Made by a program: the position numbers and the translations under genes
Notes under the pieces: generated by a model
The model's database searches: none
Told to the model about the DNA's origin: nothing
What the model saw: only the letters and a program-made list of their open reading frames with translations
Shown: in pieces, positions 34,377-49,225 of the stretch
How positions within the stretch are numbered: the stretch's first letter is position 1
Layout of the letters: each line of letters opens with the position of its first letter
Assembly (NCBI GenBank): GCA_029204225.1
Contig: CM055092.1
Coordinates: 10,319,806-10,383,805 of the forward strand
Direction: 5' to 3'
DNA from: Diphasiastrum complanatum
Lineage: Eukaryota > Streptophyta > Lycopodiopsida > Lycopodiales > Lycopodiaceae
DNA length: 64,000 nucleotides

Positions 34377-35166
34377 TGGAGTCAAGAAGACCATATACTT
34401 TGCAAGTAAGCATGAGTGAAATATTGAAGGAGTAGGGATTATTCCCTTGAAGCTTCCATCTTCTAAAGATCTCTTTCTCAACAATGTTCTTTTTGTCCCA
34501 AAGCTTACAAAGAACATCTTAAGTGTTGGCCAACTTCTTGATAGTGGCTTTGATGTCAATTTCAATATTGACAATTGTGTGATTAAGAAGGATGGTGAGA
34601 TCCTTGCATATGGATCAAGATTTGAAGGCATCTACAAATTGGATCCAAGTGAGAGTGCAAACTCTCTTGATGTTTCTTATATGTCCAATATTTCAAAGGA
34701 GGATGATCACACAAGATGCACATATCTTCTCTCTTCAAGTATTATGGTGTATGATTATTCCTTATTATTCAAAGCATATGTTGAGAAGAAATTCTCATTG
34801 AAGATCAAAGCTTTGAGGAGTATTGGAGCTCTTAAAGGAATAGCACCATATGAAGTTTTATTCAAGATGAAGCCTAAGTTTGATCACCTTAGTGAACTTG
34901 GTAGTGCTTGCTTTGCACATATTCCCTTGGAAACAAGAAGGAAGGATGATCCAAGCTCATGGATCATGATTGGATACTCATCCATCAAGGAGGCCTTTAG
35001 TGTCTTTACACTCTCTATTTCAAAAGTGATTGTGAATAGAGATGTCACATTGCATGAAGATTCAATCTTGGAAGTGGCTGAGATCAAGGCTTCTCAAGAA
35101 GCATCACAAGTTATCTTTTTTGAAGGTATTCAAGTTATGATGGGGCCAATGTGTGAGGAGGAGTTT
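34377..35166 (+). pseudogene. Element D protease end and remnant of integrase
   Basis: After the frame shift the protease C-terminal part continues (VLFVPKLTKNILSVGQLLDSGF). The frame then jumps from an integrase core fragment (FKAYVEKKFSLKIKALRS) directly to the late-integrase sequence (GIAPYEVLFKMKPKFDHL). The HHCC zinc domain, the catalytic DDE residues and everything between are deleted. The C-terminal linker (IMIGYSS, NRDVTLHED, AEIKASQEASQ) is related to that of element C. The frame stays open past 35166 into the unknown segment. Confidence 0.85.
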
Positions 35167-35940
35167 CTTCTTCATATGATTTCAAGAAGATCTTCAAGAT
35201 GCATGGCCGAGTCTTTATGGCTCACCTTACATGGCAAAGAGGGGCATCTTTCATGTTGTATCTACTACAACACATTCATATATGCTTCTCTTCCTTTGCT
35301 TGAAATTCTATCTTGCTTCATTGAATTTTTTGGATCTCAAACTTCAAGAAAAGCTATACTAGTTTTGGATGGTGCTTATGGTATGGACATGTTTCTTGTC
35401 ATTATTGACTTAGATGTGTTTCCAATAATTTTTAAAAGCAAGATATTGCATTGTCAAAAGTATGCTCTTGGTTCTAGTAAGAACAACATTGAGCTTGGTA
35501 CTCACTTTTTTGAAAATCATGTTTTCACATGTTTTGAGGCAAATTGTAAACTCTTGAGATTAAATGAAGCATCCAAAGTGGACACTTACATCCTTGAGAG
35601 AGTAACAAGCCTAAAAAAGATCAAGGTAGTCTTTGATATCAAGATTAGATCCATCATGGATGTAGTTCATTGTATGTGGACTAGTCAAGCTAGAAAGCAT
35701 AATCTTGATAATCATCATTGTTTCACATCTTATGATCTTGATCTCCATGATCCTTTTGAGGCTTGGAAGCCTCAGATTTCTCTATTTATGGTGTATCCAT
35801 CATGCAAGTGGAACTTTCAAAGCAAAGATCATCATCAAGCATGGAGGAAGCTCATGATCATAGTGGTATATTGGTGGAGCACTCTTCAAAGGCATTGGCA
35901 AGAGATCTCTACCAAAGAGATCTTATCATGGATATGGTGA
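35167..35940 (+). CDS. Unrecognised open frame replacing RT/RNase H in element D
   Basis: About 258 codons without a stop, in phase with the pol remnant upstream, ending TGA/TAG-free to 35940. It shows no RT, RNase H, chromodomain or other motif I know. The sequence alternates hydrophobic segments (YASLPLLEILSCFIEFF near its start, FLVIIDLDVFPIIF in the middle) with ordinary mixed stretches. Its end is rich in Trp and His, and no signal peptide position can be argued since it has no separate start. Choices are captured host sequence, filler from another element, or a chance open frame; the length makes pure chance unlikely. No function is proposed. Confidence 0.4.
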   Translation, partial: LLHMISRRSSRCMAESLWLTLHGKEGHLSCCIYYNTFIYASLPLLEILSCFIEFFGSQTSRKAILVLDGAYGMDMFLVIIDLDVFPIIFKSKILHCQKYALGSSKNNIELGTHFFENHVFTCFEANCKLLRLNEASKVDTYILERVTSLKKIKVVFDIKIRSIMDVVHCMWTSQARKHNLDNHHCFTSYDLDLHDPFEAWKPQISLFMVYPSCKWNFQSKDHHQAWRKLMIIVVYWWSTLQRHWQEISTKEILSWIW

Positions 35941-36066
35941 GGGTGCTGCTATGATGGATCCCTTGGCTGATCTTCACTTCTTATGCATACCAAAGGATCC
36001 ACCCAAAAAGATTTACAAACTTCTCAAGTGATCTAGTACCTTTCCAAGCTATTTTTTGAGGAGGAG
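35941..36066 (+). other. 3' untranslated part and polypurine tract of element D
   Basis: Non-coding; ends in GAGGAG (36061-36066) directly before the 3' LTR. Confidence 0.7.
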
Positions 36067-36891
36067 TGTAAGAAATTGGCAAAAATCTAGCTTGGTATTT
36101 TTTATGATAGAAGTTTGTAAGTGAATCTCACATGTGTGGAGGATGTTCCCACGTGTGGAGAATTGTAAAGTAAATCAAAATGTTTAATATAGGGGTCTCA
36201 TAGAATTTCATAGTCAAGCATTTAGGTGTAGGATGTTGATAGGGTCAAATTTGGCATAGATGACAAATTATCCATTTCCACTTGTAATGCCACTATTGAG
36301 CCAAAATAGAGTAGGAGGCCAAACTTGTGCCAATTAGAGTGTAGACAAGTGTAATGCTTCTGTTTGCTGAAGTTTAAGAGGTCCAATAGGATTTAGAGGT
36401 GGAACCATGTGTGGTCCAATAGGAATTTGAGGTGTGCTTGAATATAGTCCAATAGAATTAAGAGGTGCATGGATCAATGGTCCAATAGGATTAAGAGGTG
36501 GAAAAGTGTGATCCAATCATAGTTAAGCATAGTGGTAGCTTGTGGATCTACTAGTATCATTGTACTCCTTATTTGGATCTAATTGATTTTGAGATTGAGT
36601 GGATTTTGAGTGTCATTGAATTTCTAGCCTTGTCTCTCTACCCAAGAGCTCATGATGGTTTTTTCTCTCTACCCGAGGAGAGCAGCTTGTTTTTACTTAG
36701 AATACTTTTGGAACACTTCCCACACGTGTGAGTGAGAGTTGGAAGTGATTGAATGCATGTAGTAGTGTGTTTTTGCCATAGAATCAAAGATAGATCTTGA
36801 ATCTCAATCTAGTCTTGATCTTGGTGCATCTACACACCTTAGGAGATCATAAGTACATGTAGTGGACAATCCACACGTGTGAAATTCAGCA
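36067..36891 (+). repeat. 3' LTR of element D
   Basis: TGTAAGAAAT...GAAATTCAGCA, partner of 31852-32666, followed directly by the TCATA duplication. Confidence 0.9.
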
Positions 36892-36896
36892 TCATA

Positions 36897-37795
36897 GTCA
36901 CTTAGGATAAATCCTAGTGAGATAAGAAAAGATTTGAGTCTAGCATACCATGATCTTGGTGCTTGCTTGAGTCCATAAAGGCTTTTGAATAGCAAGCACA
37001 CTTCTGATTCATCCTTGATGAATCCTTGACGTTGTTTCATATGGATTTCCCCTTCAAGATATCCATTGGAAACATCCAATTGGAACACCTTCCATTTGAA
37101 ATAACAAGCAATATATATGGTGATCCTTATTGTCACCATCTTTGCAACGGGTGCAAAGGTCCCTTCATAATCATGGCCACGGATTTGATCAAATCCTTTT
37201 GCACATAGCCTTGCCTTGTACTTGTTGATGGTGCCATATTGGTTGTACTTGATTTGAAGTATGCACTCATTGGTGATCAATGCATCGTATTCTTGCTTCA
37301 TAGCCTCATACCACTCCTTGGTCTTGAGTGCATCTTGGACATCCTTTGGCTCTTCATGTGATATGAAAAAATCATAATTGGTGGAATCAAGGTCCACTTG
37401 CTTGCCTTTGTCAATGTATGAGATCTCCTTGGTGAGAAAACCTGAGGAGACTCCTCCTCAAATCGCGACCCCATCACATCTTGATTGTCTTCAATAGAGA
37501 TAATTTGTGATGCAACTTGAGATGCCTTGATCTCGGCCCCTTCCAAGGTTAAATGTTGATCTTCATGAAATATGACTTCTCCACTCTCAATCACCTTTGA
37601 AGTAGAGAGCATAAAGACTTTATAGGCCTTCTTGGTCGATGAGTATCCAACCATGATCCCTTTGCATGAGCTTGGATTTTTCTTCCTTGTTTCCAAGGGA
37701 ATATGTGCAAAGCAAACACTTCCAAAGACTCTAAGGTGATCAACCTTAGTCTTCTTCTTGAATAATACTTCATATGGTTTCTTTCCTCCAAGATC
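36897..37795 (-). pseudogene. Copia element C, integrase end and reverse transcriptase start
   Basis: From 37795 downward on the minus strand: a frame-shifted late-integrase segment (PYEVLF, FAHIPLETRKK), then GYSSTKKAYKVF and the AEIKASQVASQ linker (37298-37696). RT follows from about 37340: DALKTKEWYEAMKQEYDAL, then NKYKARLCAKGF, GTFAPVAKM, QLDVSNGYLEGEI and [12 protein letters not shown] (about 36960). It is cut at 36897 by element D and resumes at 31846 with YVDD. The linker is related to that of element D, so both belong to one family. The 5' half (gag, protease, integrase core) is missing above 37795. Confidence 0.85.
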
Positions 37796-38424
37796 TCAAA
37801 AGGACATGATCATAAATAGACAAGGCTTTCTTTCAACGCTTTACAAGCTTTTAACTTCATTAAAGATTTTTTTTATATTTCAACCTAGAGTTTAAGGTTT
37901 ATCAAGCCTAAGCTTCATGATTTTTACAAACCCATTTTTTGGAATCAACCCAAATGATATCAAACGTAGGTACACAATAGAGGATGCAACCACTACTTGG
38001 TGCTACTGCCACAGGCAAGGCTAAAAGGTTGGCAAGAGGGGGGTATGATCTCCCCCAACCCGCCCCCCCCCTTCCCCCCTCCAAGAAAAGGGAAAGAGCA
38101 GTGGCAGCAACACATAAGCTATAGCATTGCTGCTACGCTGCTGTGTGCTGCCAGATAGTACAAGGGGAGGTATCAACTCCCCCCCTTCCCCCCTTTCGGA
38201 GTTGTACATAGGCTAGCGCGGGTCTTTGAGTGCTGGCATGTGTAGGTCCAATGCTCCCAGTAAATTAAGTTCCTTTCTTGAAACCAAACATTACCCATTG
38301 AAGAACAAACTTGAAACTAAGGTAATGTTGACAAGATCACCGCCACATTCCAAGAAGGAAGTTAGCAACCGAAAAAAAAAAACAACAACAACAAGGGAAT
38401 GTGTGCACCTAAAAAGAATCGGTG
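37796..38424. other. No gene; C-rich tracts
   Basis: Two C-rich segments (38044-38076 and 38176-38198), each preceded by a GGGG(A)GGTAT-type sequence, give a loose repeated pattern. Nothing else recognisable. Confidence 0.45.
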
Positions 38425-38436
38425 GCTTTGATACCA
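38425..38436 (-). other. Primer binding site, minus orientation
   Basis: GCTTTGATACCA is the reverse complement of TGGTATCAAAGC, one mismatch from the usual copia site. It lies two bases from the LTR-like TGTTAC at 38439, so an element would run leftwards from here. Confidence 0.7.
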
Positions 38437-38438
38437 AA

Positions 38439-38823
38439 TGTTACAACTCCCTTAGATCTCTGATTGCCTTGAAGGTTGACACACATCCCATACCAGTGAT
38501 GACACACCGTATTTGCGCATCCATAGAGTCACTATCGACCCACCCCCCCATGCATTGGGGTTACTAACATCTACATGCCTGGTCAAGCATCCAACGATAA
38601 CTAGTGTCCCATACCACCAACCATTGCCCTCAACTCTCCCTAACAACATCTCATGGCCTGGAGATACATCTTGGCTACTACACATGCTCTCCATCCACCA
38701 ACTCCCAGGTAGATGAGTGAATGGCAAAAGAGAAACTCCACCACTATATAAGCATAGGATAGTGGATCCCATCAAGCATGGTCCTACCGACGACATATGA
38801 CCACCTAGGATGGTGACATAACA
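38439..38823 (-). repeat. LTR-like segment next to the minus-strand primer site
   Basis: Bounded by TGTTAC and CATAACA, a TGTTA/TAACA inverted pair, 385 bp. Position relative to the primer site makes it the 5' LTR of a minus-strand copia element, possibly element C, but no second copy was found. A plus-strand TATATAAG near 38745 argues for the opposite transcription sense, so orientation is not certain. Confidence 0.5.
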
Positions 38824-39105
38824 TATTGCTCATTTACACCGGTATCTGAATGTTGATAAGGTTGTATCATCCATTAATAATCATCTTGACTTGAGAATGC
38901 TTCTAGCTCAATCATATCAGTTTGAGGTCCTTGTTGACCTAGAGGTGCGGGCAGCGCCAATGGCTATGGATATCTAATTGCTCCCACTCTACCATCTTTT
39001 TCTGATCCTTGATGATATCCATACTTGTGATAGTGTTGTTGAATAACTTTTGGATTAAATGAACAAAAGGTTGCTTCATGACCAATAGAATTGCACAGAG
39101 TCTTG
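38824..39105 (-). pseudogene. Possible gag nucleocapsid remnant
   Basis: Minus-strand reading LCNSIGHEATFCSFNPKV resembles a CX3GHX4C zinc knuckle as found in plant gag proteins, followed by an NPKVIQQHYHKYG stretch. Frames are broken on both sides. Weak, but the knuckle spacing is suggestive. Confidence 0.3.
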
Positions 39106-39606
39106 ATTGCTCGAGGCAAGAGAGCAAAGATGTTTGTGACTTGCATTGATAACTTTAGTAGATATTGTTGGACTTATCTTCTAAAGAGTGAAAATTTCAT
39201 ATTTGATGTCTTTCTCAAGTTCAAGAATGTTGTGGAGAGTCAATTCAACATGAAGATCAAGTGCTTAAAGTTGGCAAATGAAGACCTATCAACAAAGTTC
39301 AAGAAGGTTTTTGTGGCACATGGGATCAAGAGGGAGCTTTCAAACTCAAAGGTTCTACATGGTGTGGAAGAAAGGAAGAGAACTCTTTTTGAAAAAGCTA
39401 AATCCATGAGGGTGAATGCAAATCTTCCTAATTCATTTTGGGGTGAAACTTTGATGTGTGCTAACTTTGTTTGCAATAGGTACTCAAATGAAGACTTGGA
39501 TGGTAAGAGTTCATTTGAAGTTCTTTTTGGTAAGAAGCCAAGGATGGAGCATTTGAAGATCTTTGGTAATACTTGCTATGTCAACTCATCTTTTGGATTC
39601 TTGAAG
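39106..39606 (+). pseudogene. Copia integrase core fragment
   Basis: About 165 codons open, plus strand. They read FVTCIDNFSRYCWTYLL (the FIDDxSRxxWxYxL block), FKNVVESQFNMKIKCLK, then the position of RSDxGGEY degraded to KLANEDLS so that the second catalytic aspartate is lost. The conserved GVVERKNRTL block appears as GVEERKRTL with the glutamate kept. The late-integrase blocks NLPNSFWGETL, SSFEVLFGKKPRMEHLKIFG follow. Truncated at both ends, unrelated to its neighbours. Confidence 0.85.
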
Positions 39607-39965
39607 GAAATCTTATAGTACTTGTTGGTCACTCTTTGCTTCATCGTTGGACACTCATTCATTGTATAGTTCCAAGCATACATTGCACACCATGAATTCT
39701 CTCTATTAGGATATTGATGTTGCATCACTCTATCGGTAACTTTGCTAATCTTAGCACGATGTTTTTCTAATGCTTTCAATTTAGCATTGAACTAAGTTTG
39801 CACTTGTTCCATTTGCGTTTGTTGTTTTTGACCAAGCTTTTTGAATTCATCCATCATCAATTCCACACTTGCATTGATGTTGGTAGATGTAATGGTGATA
39901 GCAGTTTTGGTAGTTTGCCCAACTATATAAGGTAACATCCTCTTCTTCCTGCATTACATCATCTA
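39607..39965 (-). pseudogene. Possible gag fragment with degraded zinc knuckle
   Basis: The minus strand reads ELMMDEFKKLGQKQQTQMEQ, then KLKALEKHRAKISKV and SWCAMYAWNYTMNECPTMKQ. The last part fits a CX2-4CX3GHX4C knuckle with the second cysteine and GH changed. A coiled-coil-like Lys/Gln stretch before a knuckle is typical of Ty3/gypsy gag. One stop interrupts. Assignment is tentative. Confidence 0.4.
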
Positions 39966-41779
<1,814 letters not shown>

Positions 41780-42099
41780 TTGATCAAAGAGACTTCACAC
41801 GTGTGAAGTATAGGCTAATGTATGGAAGTAGAGAGCAAAGTGCAAATGATCATAAATGCACTTGACAAAACAAATCTATAGCCATCCAATCAAATTGTAC
41901 CTCTCCAGAAAACCTAGAATTGAAGAAATTTGATTCTAACTTGGAAACCTTGACTATTTGTCTTATTGGCCTTTGAGATTATGTACTAGCCAACCTAGGT
42001 CTATCATTTACATGTGGGAATAGCCTCCACACGTGTGAAATTATTCTATGTACATAGTATATGGTTTTGATAAAGCTAGTACTTCCATTTTTCACAATC
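41780..42099 (-). repeat. 3' LTR (partial) of minus-strand copia element E
   Basis: Reading leftwards, GAGGAGGAT (a polypurine tract) meets TGTGAAAAATGG at 42099. The following ~110 bases parallel the start of the element D LTR, sharing TGTGA-AAA-TGG, an ACACGTGTGGAGG motif and TTCCCAC. A second ACACGTGTGAA site lies at about 41797. Its far end is unclear. Confidence 0.55.
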
Positions 42100-43170
42100 C
42101 TCCTCAAAACATAGGCTTGATTAAACTATGACAAATTATGCATAACTTCAAGGGCTAATTTTGGCTTCATAAATGGATCATTTGTAGGTGAAATGGTGTA
42201 AGATTAGCCAATAAATCTGATGATGATAAATGATCACCATATTCAAGATAGAATCTCGTTGAAGTTGACCTCTTGCAAGATAAAGTGGAAAGCTTTGCAC
42301 CATCTTAGCACCTTTGACATTAAATTTTTTCCATGTTTGATTAAGATCCTCTATGTTTGTGAAGATGCTTGATCTTGAGACTTAATCTTCCTTGATGTTG
42401 CTACTCCTCCTTGATGGAAACTCAGGAACTTATTGCCTCATAATGATCACAAAAGTCAAGGTCACAAAATATGCACTCATCAAGATTATCAACATTATGC
42501 ATGCTAGAATCATAAGGGCAACAAACTATGAATTCTTAGCACAATTTCTCTAATATTGTAATAAGAAGTAACTTTGAAATATATGAGGCTAAATACTTGA
42601 TGATGGAGATAAGTGTCCTTAGAGGATGATTCACTTATTCTCACAATAAGTTCATAACATGCCTCTAGATTGAAAATTAACAAGTTCACAAATCATGAAT
42701 GACCAAATCATTCTTACTCTCATAAAATCCAAGAGCACGCACATCATAAAATCATTTTCATTCCCTTGACTTCATATCCAATGGAAGATCACAAGGAAAA
42801 CAAACCATGTTTTCAATTTTTGCATCAAACTCAACTAGCATTGCCTTAACTTTGAGATTCAAGAACCTCTTCAAAGATAAATGGTTCTTCAAAAGATGTA
42901 AAAAAAGAAAAAATGGAAGTGTTGGATTGTACGCCATCTTGCATACCACCTCAATTTTGCTTTCCCTTCTCATAATAAGTTAGCCTCATAGGCTTAGCCC
43001 TTGCTCTAGATGACTTTTTGAAGCACTTGCAATTTGAGGCTACTCCTCCTCAATCTTGCTTGAATCCTCTTGGATCTCAATAACCTTTGGCATGATAGAT
43101 TGAACATTTGAATCATGATCAAGCATATGCATATTTAATCATTTTGATGTGGTGAATAAGGTGTTGTGGT
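42100..43170 (-). pseudogene. Degenerate internal region of copia element E
   Basis: Between the integrase fragment and the LTR the minus strand gives broken acidic/basic frames, consistent with the integrase-RT linker, but no RT or RNase H motif could be read. Probably a large internal deletion. Confidence 0.35.
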
Positions 43171-43690
43171 CTACCTCTTGATCCCTTGATCTTTGCAAAA
43201 CTCAATAAATAATGTCAAAAAGTACTCACCACTTCTATCAAATCTCAAAATCTTGATGCAACATCTTGTTTGCTTTTCAACTAATGCCTTGAATTTCCTG
43301 AACTTAGCAAAAGCATCTGATATCTTGCTTATGAAAAAAATCCAAATGCTTCTACTATAGTCATCAATGAAGGTAATAAAATAATAGCAGCCACTAAGAG
43401 ACCTAATTGGTCCACATAAATCATTGTGGACAAGATCGAGAATGCCATTGGCTCTCCTTGCTCCACTTTTGGGAAATCTCTCTCTATGTTGTTTTCCCAA
43501 AATGCAGCCTTGACATATTTTTTCTTCAAACAAGATATCAAGCAATCCAATAACTTGATTACTTCCCTTGAGAATCTGTAAACTTTGAGCACTAATATGA
43601 CCAAATCGTTGATGCCAAAGATCACTTCGACTATCAACAACCCTTACCATGGCTTGATCAAAAGATCTTGTATTCAATTTGTAGAGTCAA
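43171..43690 (-). pseudogene. Copia element E integrase, catalytic aspartates present
   Basis: 168 codons: the zinc domain (LWHQRFGHIS, CQGCILGKQHRERF) and then DLVHNDLCGP with the first catalytic aspartate intact. FITFIDDYSRSIWIFFI and LRFDRSGEY follow, where the second aspartate is present. The frame stops at KDQGIKR, before the catalytic glutamate. Truncated, but better kept than the integrase of element A. Confidence 0.9.
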
Positions 43691-44530
43691 TTTTTGTTGA
43701 CTCTAGCTCTTGAAGCAATCCCTATGTAGTGATTCTTGATGTCCGTGACAAGACATTTGTCGCTATCAAACTCAACCTTGAGTTGTTGACCAACCATCAT
43801 CCCAACCGATAGTAGATTGTTATGTAATCCAGGTACATATTATACATTGCTTATCTACTTTATCATCTCGCTGGCTAGCTTCACTGGTACCACTCCAAAT
43901 CCTTTGACAGGTAACAATTGGCCATGCTTATCCAAGTTCATCGACATTATGGATTTCCCTTGAATTCCAAAAACCACTCCTTCCTTTAAGTCATGTGATT
44001 GGACGCTCCATTGTCAATGTACCAAGTATCCTTGGCTTCATCACTTGCCATTAGTGCCATAATGAACAAGTTTGAGCTCTCACCTATATCATCCTTATAT
44101 TGATTATCATCAAATTGATGTTGATCAACATAATTGCCTACCTACCATTTTCCTTTCCGTTGTGTTGATTCCTTTTGTTTCTTGAAGCAGTCACACTCCC
44201 AATTACCAAGACTGTTGCAAAATTGACAATTTCCAGGTTTCTTCTGCCTTGGATTGCCACGTCCTTGACCTCGACCTTGATGCCAATTGTCTCGATTTGG
44301 ACCATCATTGGATTGTTCTTGAAATTGTTGGAACAATCCATGATTTGAGTTTTCACCTCTCGATTGGTGTCTTCCACAACCAAATCTGCTACAAGAGCTT
44401 GACTAAATCTCTTGTTTTCTAGCAATTTGGACCTGTTTCGGGCATGTCTAGTACCTTTCCTGCACAAAATATAGCCAACAAACCTGCAAAATATTGTTTT
44501 CTTGTCAAAAAACACTTTGTTTTTCACTCA
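43691..44530 (-). pseudogene. Copia element E gag end and protease
   Basis: The protease active site reads WYIDNGASNH at about 43994-44030, the DNGA variant of DSGA seen in some copia elements. Upstream, gag C-terminal sequence is Gln/Gly/Arg-rich (GRGQGRGNPRQKK) and leads to a knuckle CQFCNSLGNWECDC (about 44185-44226). Its histidine is asparagine, so zinc binding is likely lost. Frames overlap and shift. The gag N-terminus was not found above 44530. Confidence 0.8.
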
Positions 44531-46533
<2,003 letters not shown>

Positions 46534-46859
46534 ACTCGCATCCCATATGTACTCCTTGAATGGGGCCCCAATTTTAAATGTTTAAGCCTCTTGAACACAT
46601 AAAGTGTTGTAAGCTTGCACTTATAGGATGGTTAAGCGAATTCAAGATATGCAAAACATTCAAGATTTCTATCAATCAACTTCCAAAAACAAGAGCCAAT
46701 TCCTACACATGCACATGCACAATCCAAATCTATAGAAGTTCATCCCAAAACACATGCATGTGGCCAAATTGGAAACGGAGTATGGACACTACTTCTATAT
46801 TATTATTAGTTTATCTATTCTAAGTTTTTCTAGAATTAAAATGGTCAAGCATGTAGGAA

Positions 46860-49225
46860 TGTTAGATTTCGATATGCTTACTTTGGGAGTGGAATCTCGG
46901 ATTTAGAGATATTGCAATGGCACTTTGATTGTCACAATAGAGGGTTGTTGGATGTGACTGGATAATTTCGATATCTGCAAGCAGGTTCCTCAGCCAAATT
47001 GCCTCCTTGGTAGCATTTGTGGCAGCTATGTATTTCGATTCTGTGGAGGAAAATGTTACTAAGGTCTGTTTTTGGCTGTTCCATGACGTTGGGCCTTGAT
47101 TGAATAGGAACACAAATCTAGAGGTCAATTTTCTTGTGTCGATATTCCTGCCCAATCTGCATTTGTGTAGCCCTCTAAAATGTTGGCAGATTAGCTGCCT
47201 CCATAGCAAATGCAGAGGTGTTTTGTAGCTTGGACATACTTCATGACATGCATGAGAGCCTTCCAATGGACTAGACCTGGATTTGAAAAAAATTGGCTGA
47301 GAGAGCTGATTGAGTAAACAAGGTCTGGTCGAGTGTAGAGCATATCATACATCAATGAACCGACTATGGAACGAAATGGATACTGCTTCATTTCCTCCTT
47401 CTCTGACTCGGATTTTGGACATTGCTCCTTTGACAGCTTCAAACCAGGGTCGAGTGGGAAGTGGCTCGATTTGCACTCGGCCATTCCATATTTCTTCAAC
47501 ACATTAGTGAGGTATCTCTGCTAGGTGATGCAAATTTGTCTGTTGGGTCGAATTCAGAAAATCTGAATTCTGAGACAATAGTGTGCATGACACATATCTG
47601 TCATCTTGTACTCCTGTGCTAACAAGCATTTGGTATCCTTCAAGAAACTTAAATTGTTACTTAAACAGTAATGTGTCATCAACATAAAGAGTGATGATTA
47701 TGAAGGAATCCGATACAGACGTAAAATAAACATTTGATTCTGCCGAGTTTGGAATAAAACCATTCTCGATTAGAAATGTATTTATTTTTTAAAACCAGGC
47801 TCTTGGAGACTGTTTCAGACCATACAAAGAGCTTTGTGAATTTTACACACTAGGTGCTCCTTACCCTTTAGCTCATATCCTTCTGGCTGGGACATGTAGA
47901 TCTCCTCTTTAATGGTGCCATTGAGGAATGCAGTTTGGATGTCCATTTATTGAACTTCGAGGTCGGCTGCAGCTGCATTAAACGAATTGAAGCATGCTTT
48001 ACCACATGATTGAAGATTTCTGAATAATCCAGATCCAGAATATGGGAGAAGCCTTTGGCTACCAATTTGGCCTTGTATCGATTTATTTTCCCTTCAGCAT
48101 CATACTTCACTTTGAACAACCACTTGCATGGGATCGGATTCGATCCTTTGGCAGCTCAGTTATAGTCCACATTTGATTCTCAACCTAAGAATCGAATTCT
48201 GCATCCATGGCTGCTTTCCACTAGTCAGCATCAGGTGTTGACACTGCCTCATGAACTGTGTTTGGTTCCTGCACAAAATAGCAAGCCGGATTATCCACAA
48301 ATCGGGATGGAGGCTATCTGGGTCGATTTGAGCTTCTGGGTTGAATTTTGACTCTTTCATGCTATTGTTGAGGTTCTAACTCACTGTCTAAGTCAGTATC
48401 AATTTTTTGCTATTCGACCCTTGGATCGGATTTTGATTTTTTGATCCTAGGATCGGATTTTGATTGTTCAATTCTTGGGTCGGATTTTATTGGAGCTTTT
48501 CCCTTATGGCTGAAAAATTGGTCTTCCATGAATATGACATCCCTGCTCATGAAGGTCTTCTAATTTTTCAGATTGTAGGGTTTGCATGCCTTGTGATCTT
48601 GGGAGTAGCCAATGAAAATCGATTTCCTGTTGTTGTCATCCAGTTTCTTTCTCAGATCTTCAAGAATCTGTGCATAGGCGATGCATCCAAACACTCAAAA
48701 ATGTTAGAGTGATGGCTTCAATATAGTCCACAACTCATGAGGTGTCTTGCCATTCAGGGCCTTGGTGATGGATCAATTTTGCAAGTAGGCAGCTGTAGTG
48801 ATAGCTTCTGTCCAAAATCTCTTTGGAAGAGAAGCATGGGCCATCATGCTTTTCGCACTCTCAATAAGTGTATAATTCTTCCTCTCTGCGACTCCATTGG
48901 ACTGAGGCGAGTAGCTAGTGGTGAATTGTTGATGTATTCTGCGGGCCTTGTAGAATTCCTTGAACTCGGTGGAGATGTATTCTCCCCCTCCATCAGAACG
49001 TATAGCTTTGAATGTTCTTTGGGTCTGATTTTCTGCAGATGTCTTGAACTGCTTGAAGAATCTGAAAGTATCAAATTTATTCTTCAAAAAGTAGGTAGCA
49101 GTTCTTCTTGAAAAATCATCAATAAAAGTCAAAAAATAAAACGCTCCCCCCGTGGAAGAAGTCTACATTGGGCCACAATGGTCACTGTGTACAAGATCTA
49201 GCAAATCTCTAGAAGTATGATGAAC
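46860..49225 (-). pseudogene. Copia element F pol (integrase, RT, RNase H)
   Basis: Minus-strand pol, high to low coordinate. The integrase core starts DLLDLVHSDHCGPM (one stop after it), then FIDDFSRRTATYFL, IRSDGGGEY and GVAERKNYTL, so all three catalytic residues are present (48773-49225). A linker follows at 48160-48360. RT has FKVKYDAEGKINRYKAKLVAKGFS (about 48060-48119) and YVDD at 47675-47686. The connection is KKYGMAECKSSHFPLDPG, SIVGSLMYDMLYTRPDL (47191-47502). RNase H has FSSTESKYIAATNATKEAIWL and CDNQSAIAISLNPRFHSQSKHIEI, ending at 46860. Several frameshifts; gag, protease and both LTRs are missing. Confidence 0.9.

Larger units (their letters stand above)
31852..36891 (+). mobile_element. 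Copia element D, young non-autonomous derivative
   Basis: A 5.04-kb element with 815- and 825-bp LTRs, tRNA-Met primer site, gag, protease and polypurine tract, flanked by TCATA duplications. LTRs differ at about 14 positions plus two small indels by eye, so it inserted more recently than element A. Internally the GAG-pre-integrase domain, nearly all of the integrase core, and all of RT and RNase H are missing. In their place lies an open frame of unknown nature (about 35167-35940). It sits inside the RT gene of element C. The two share the linker motif AEIKASQxASQ, so it jumped into a relative. Confidence 0.9.

Noticed and set aside
37298-37397. Overlap of two minus-strand frames as a dual-coding region
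   Set aside because: The overlap is a frameshift between the integrase linker and RT of one decayed pol gene.
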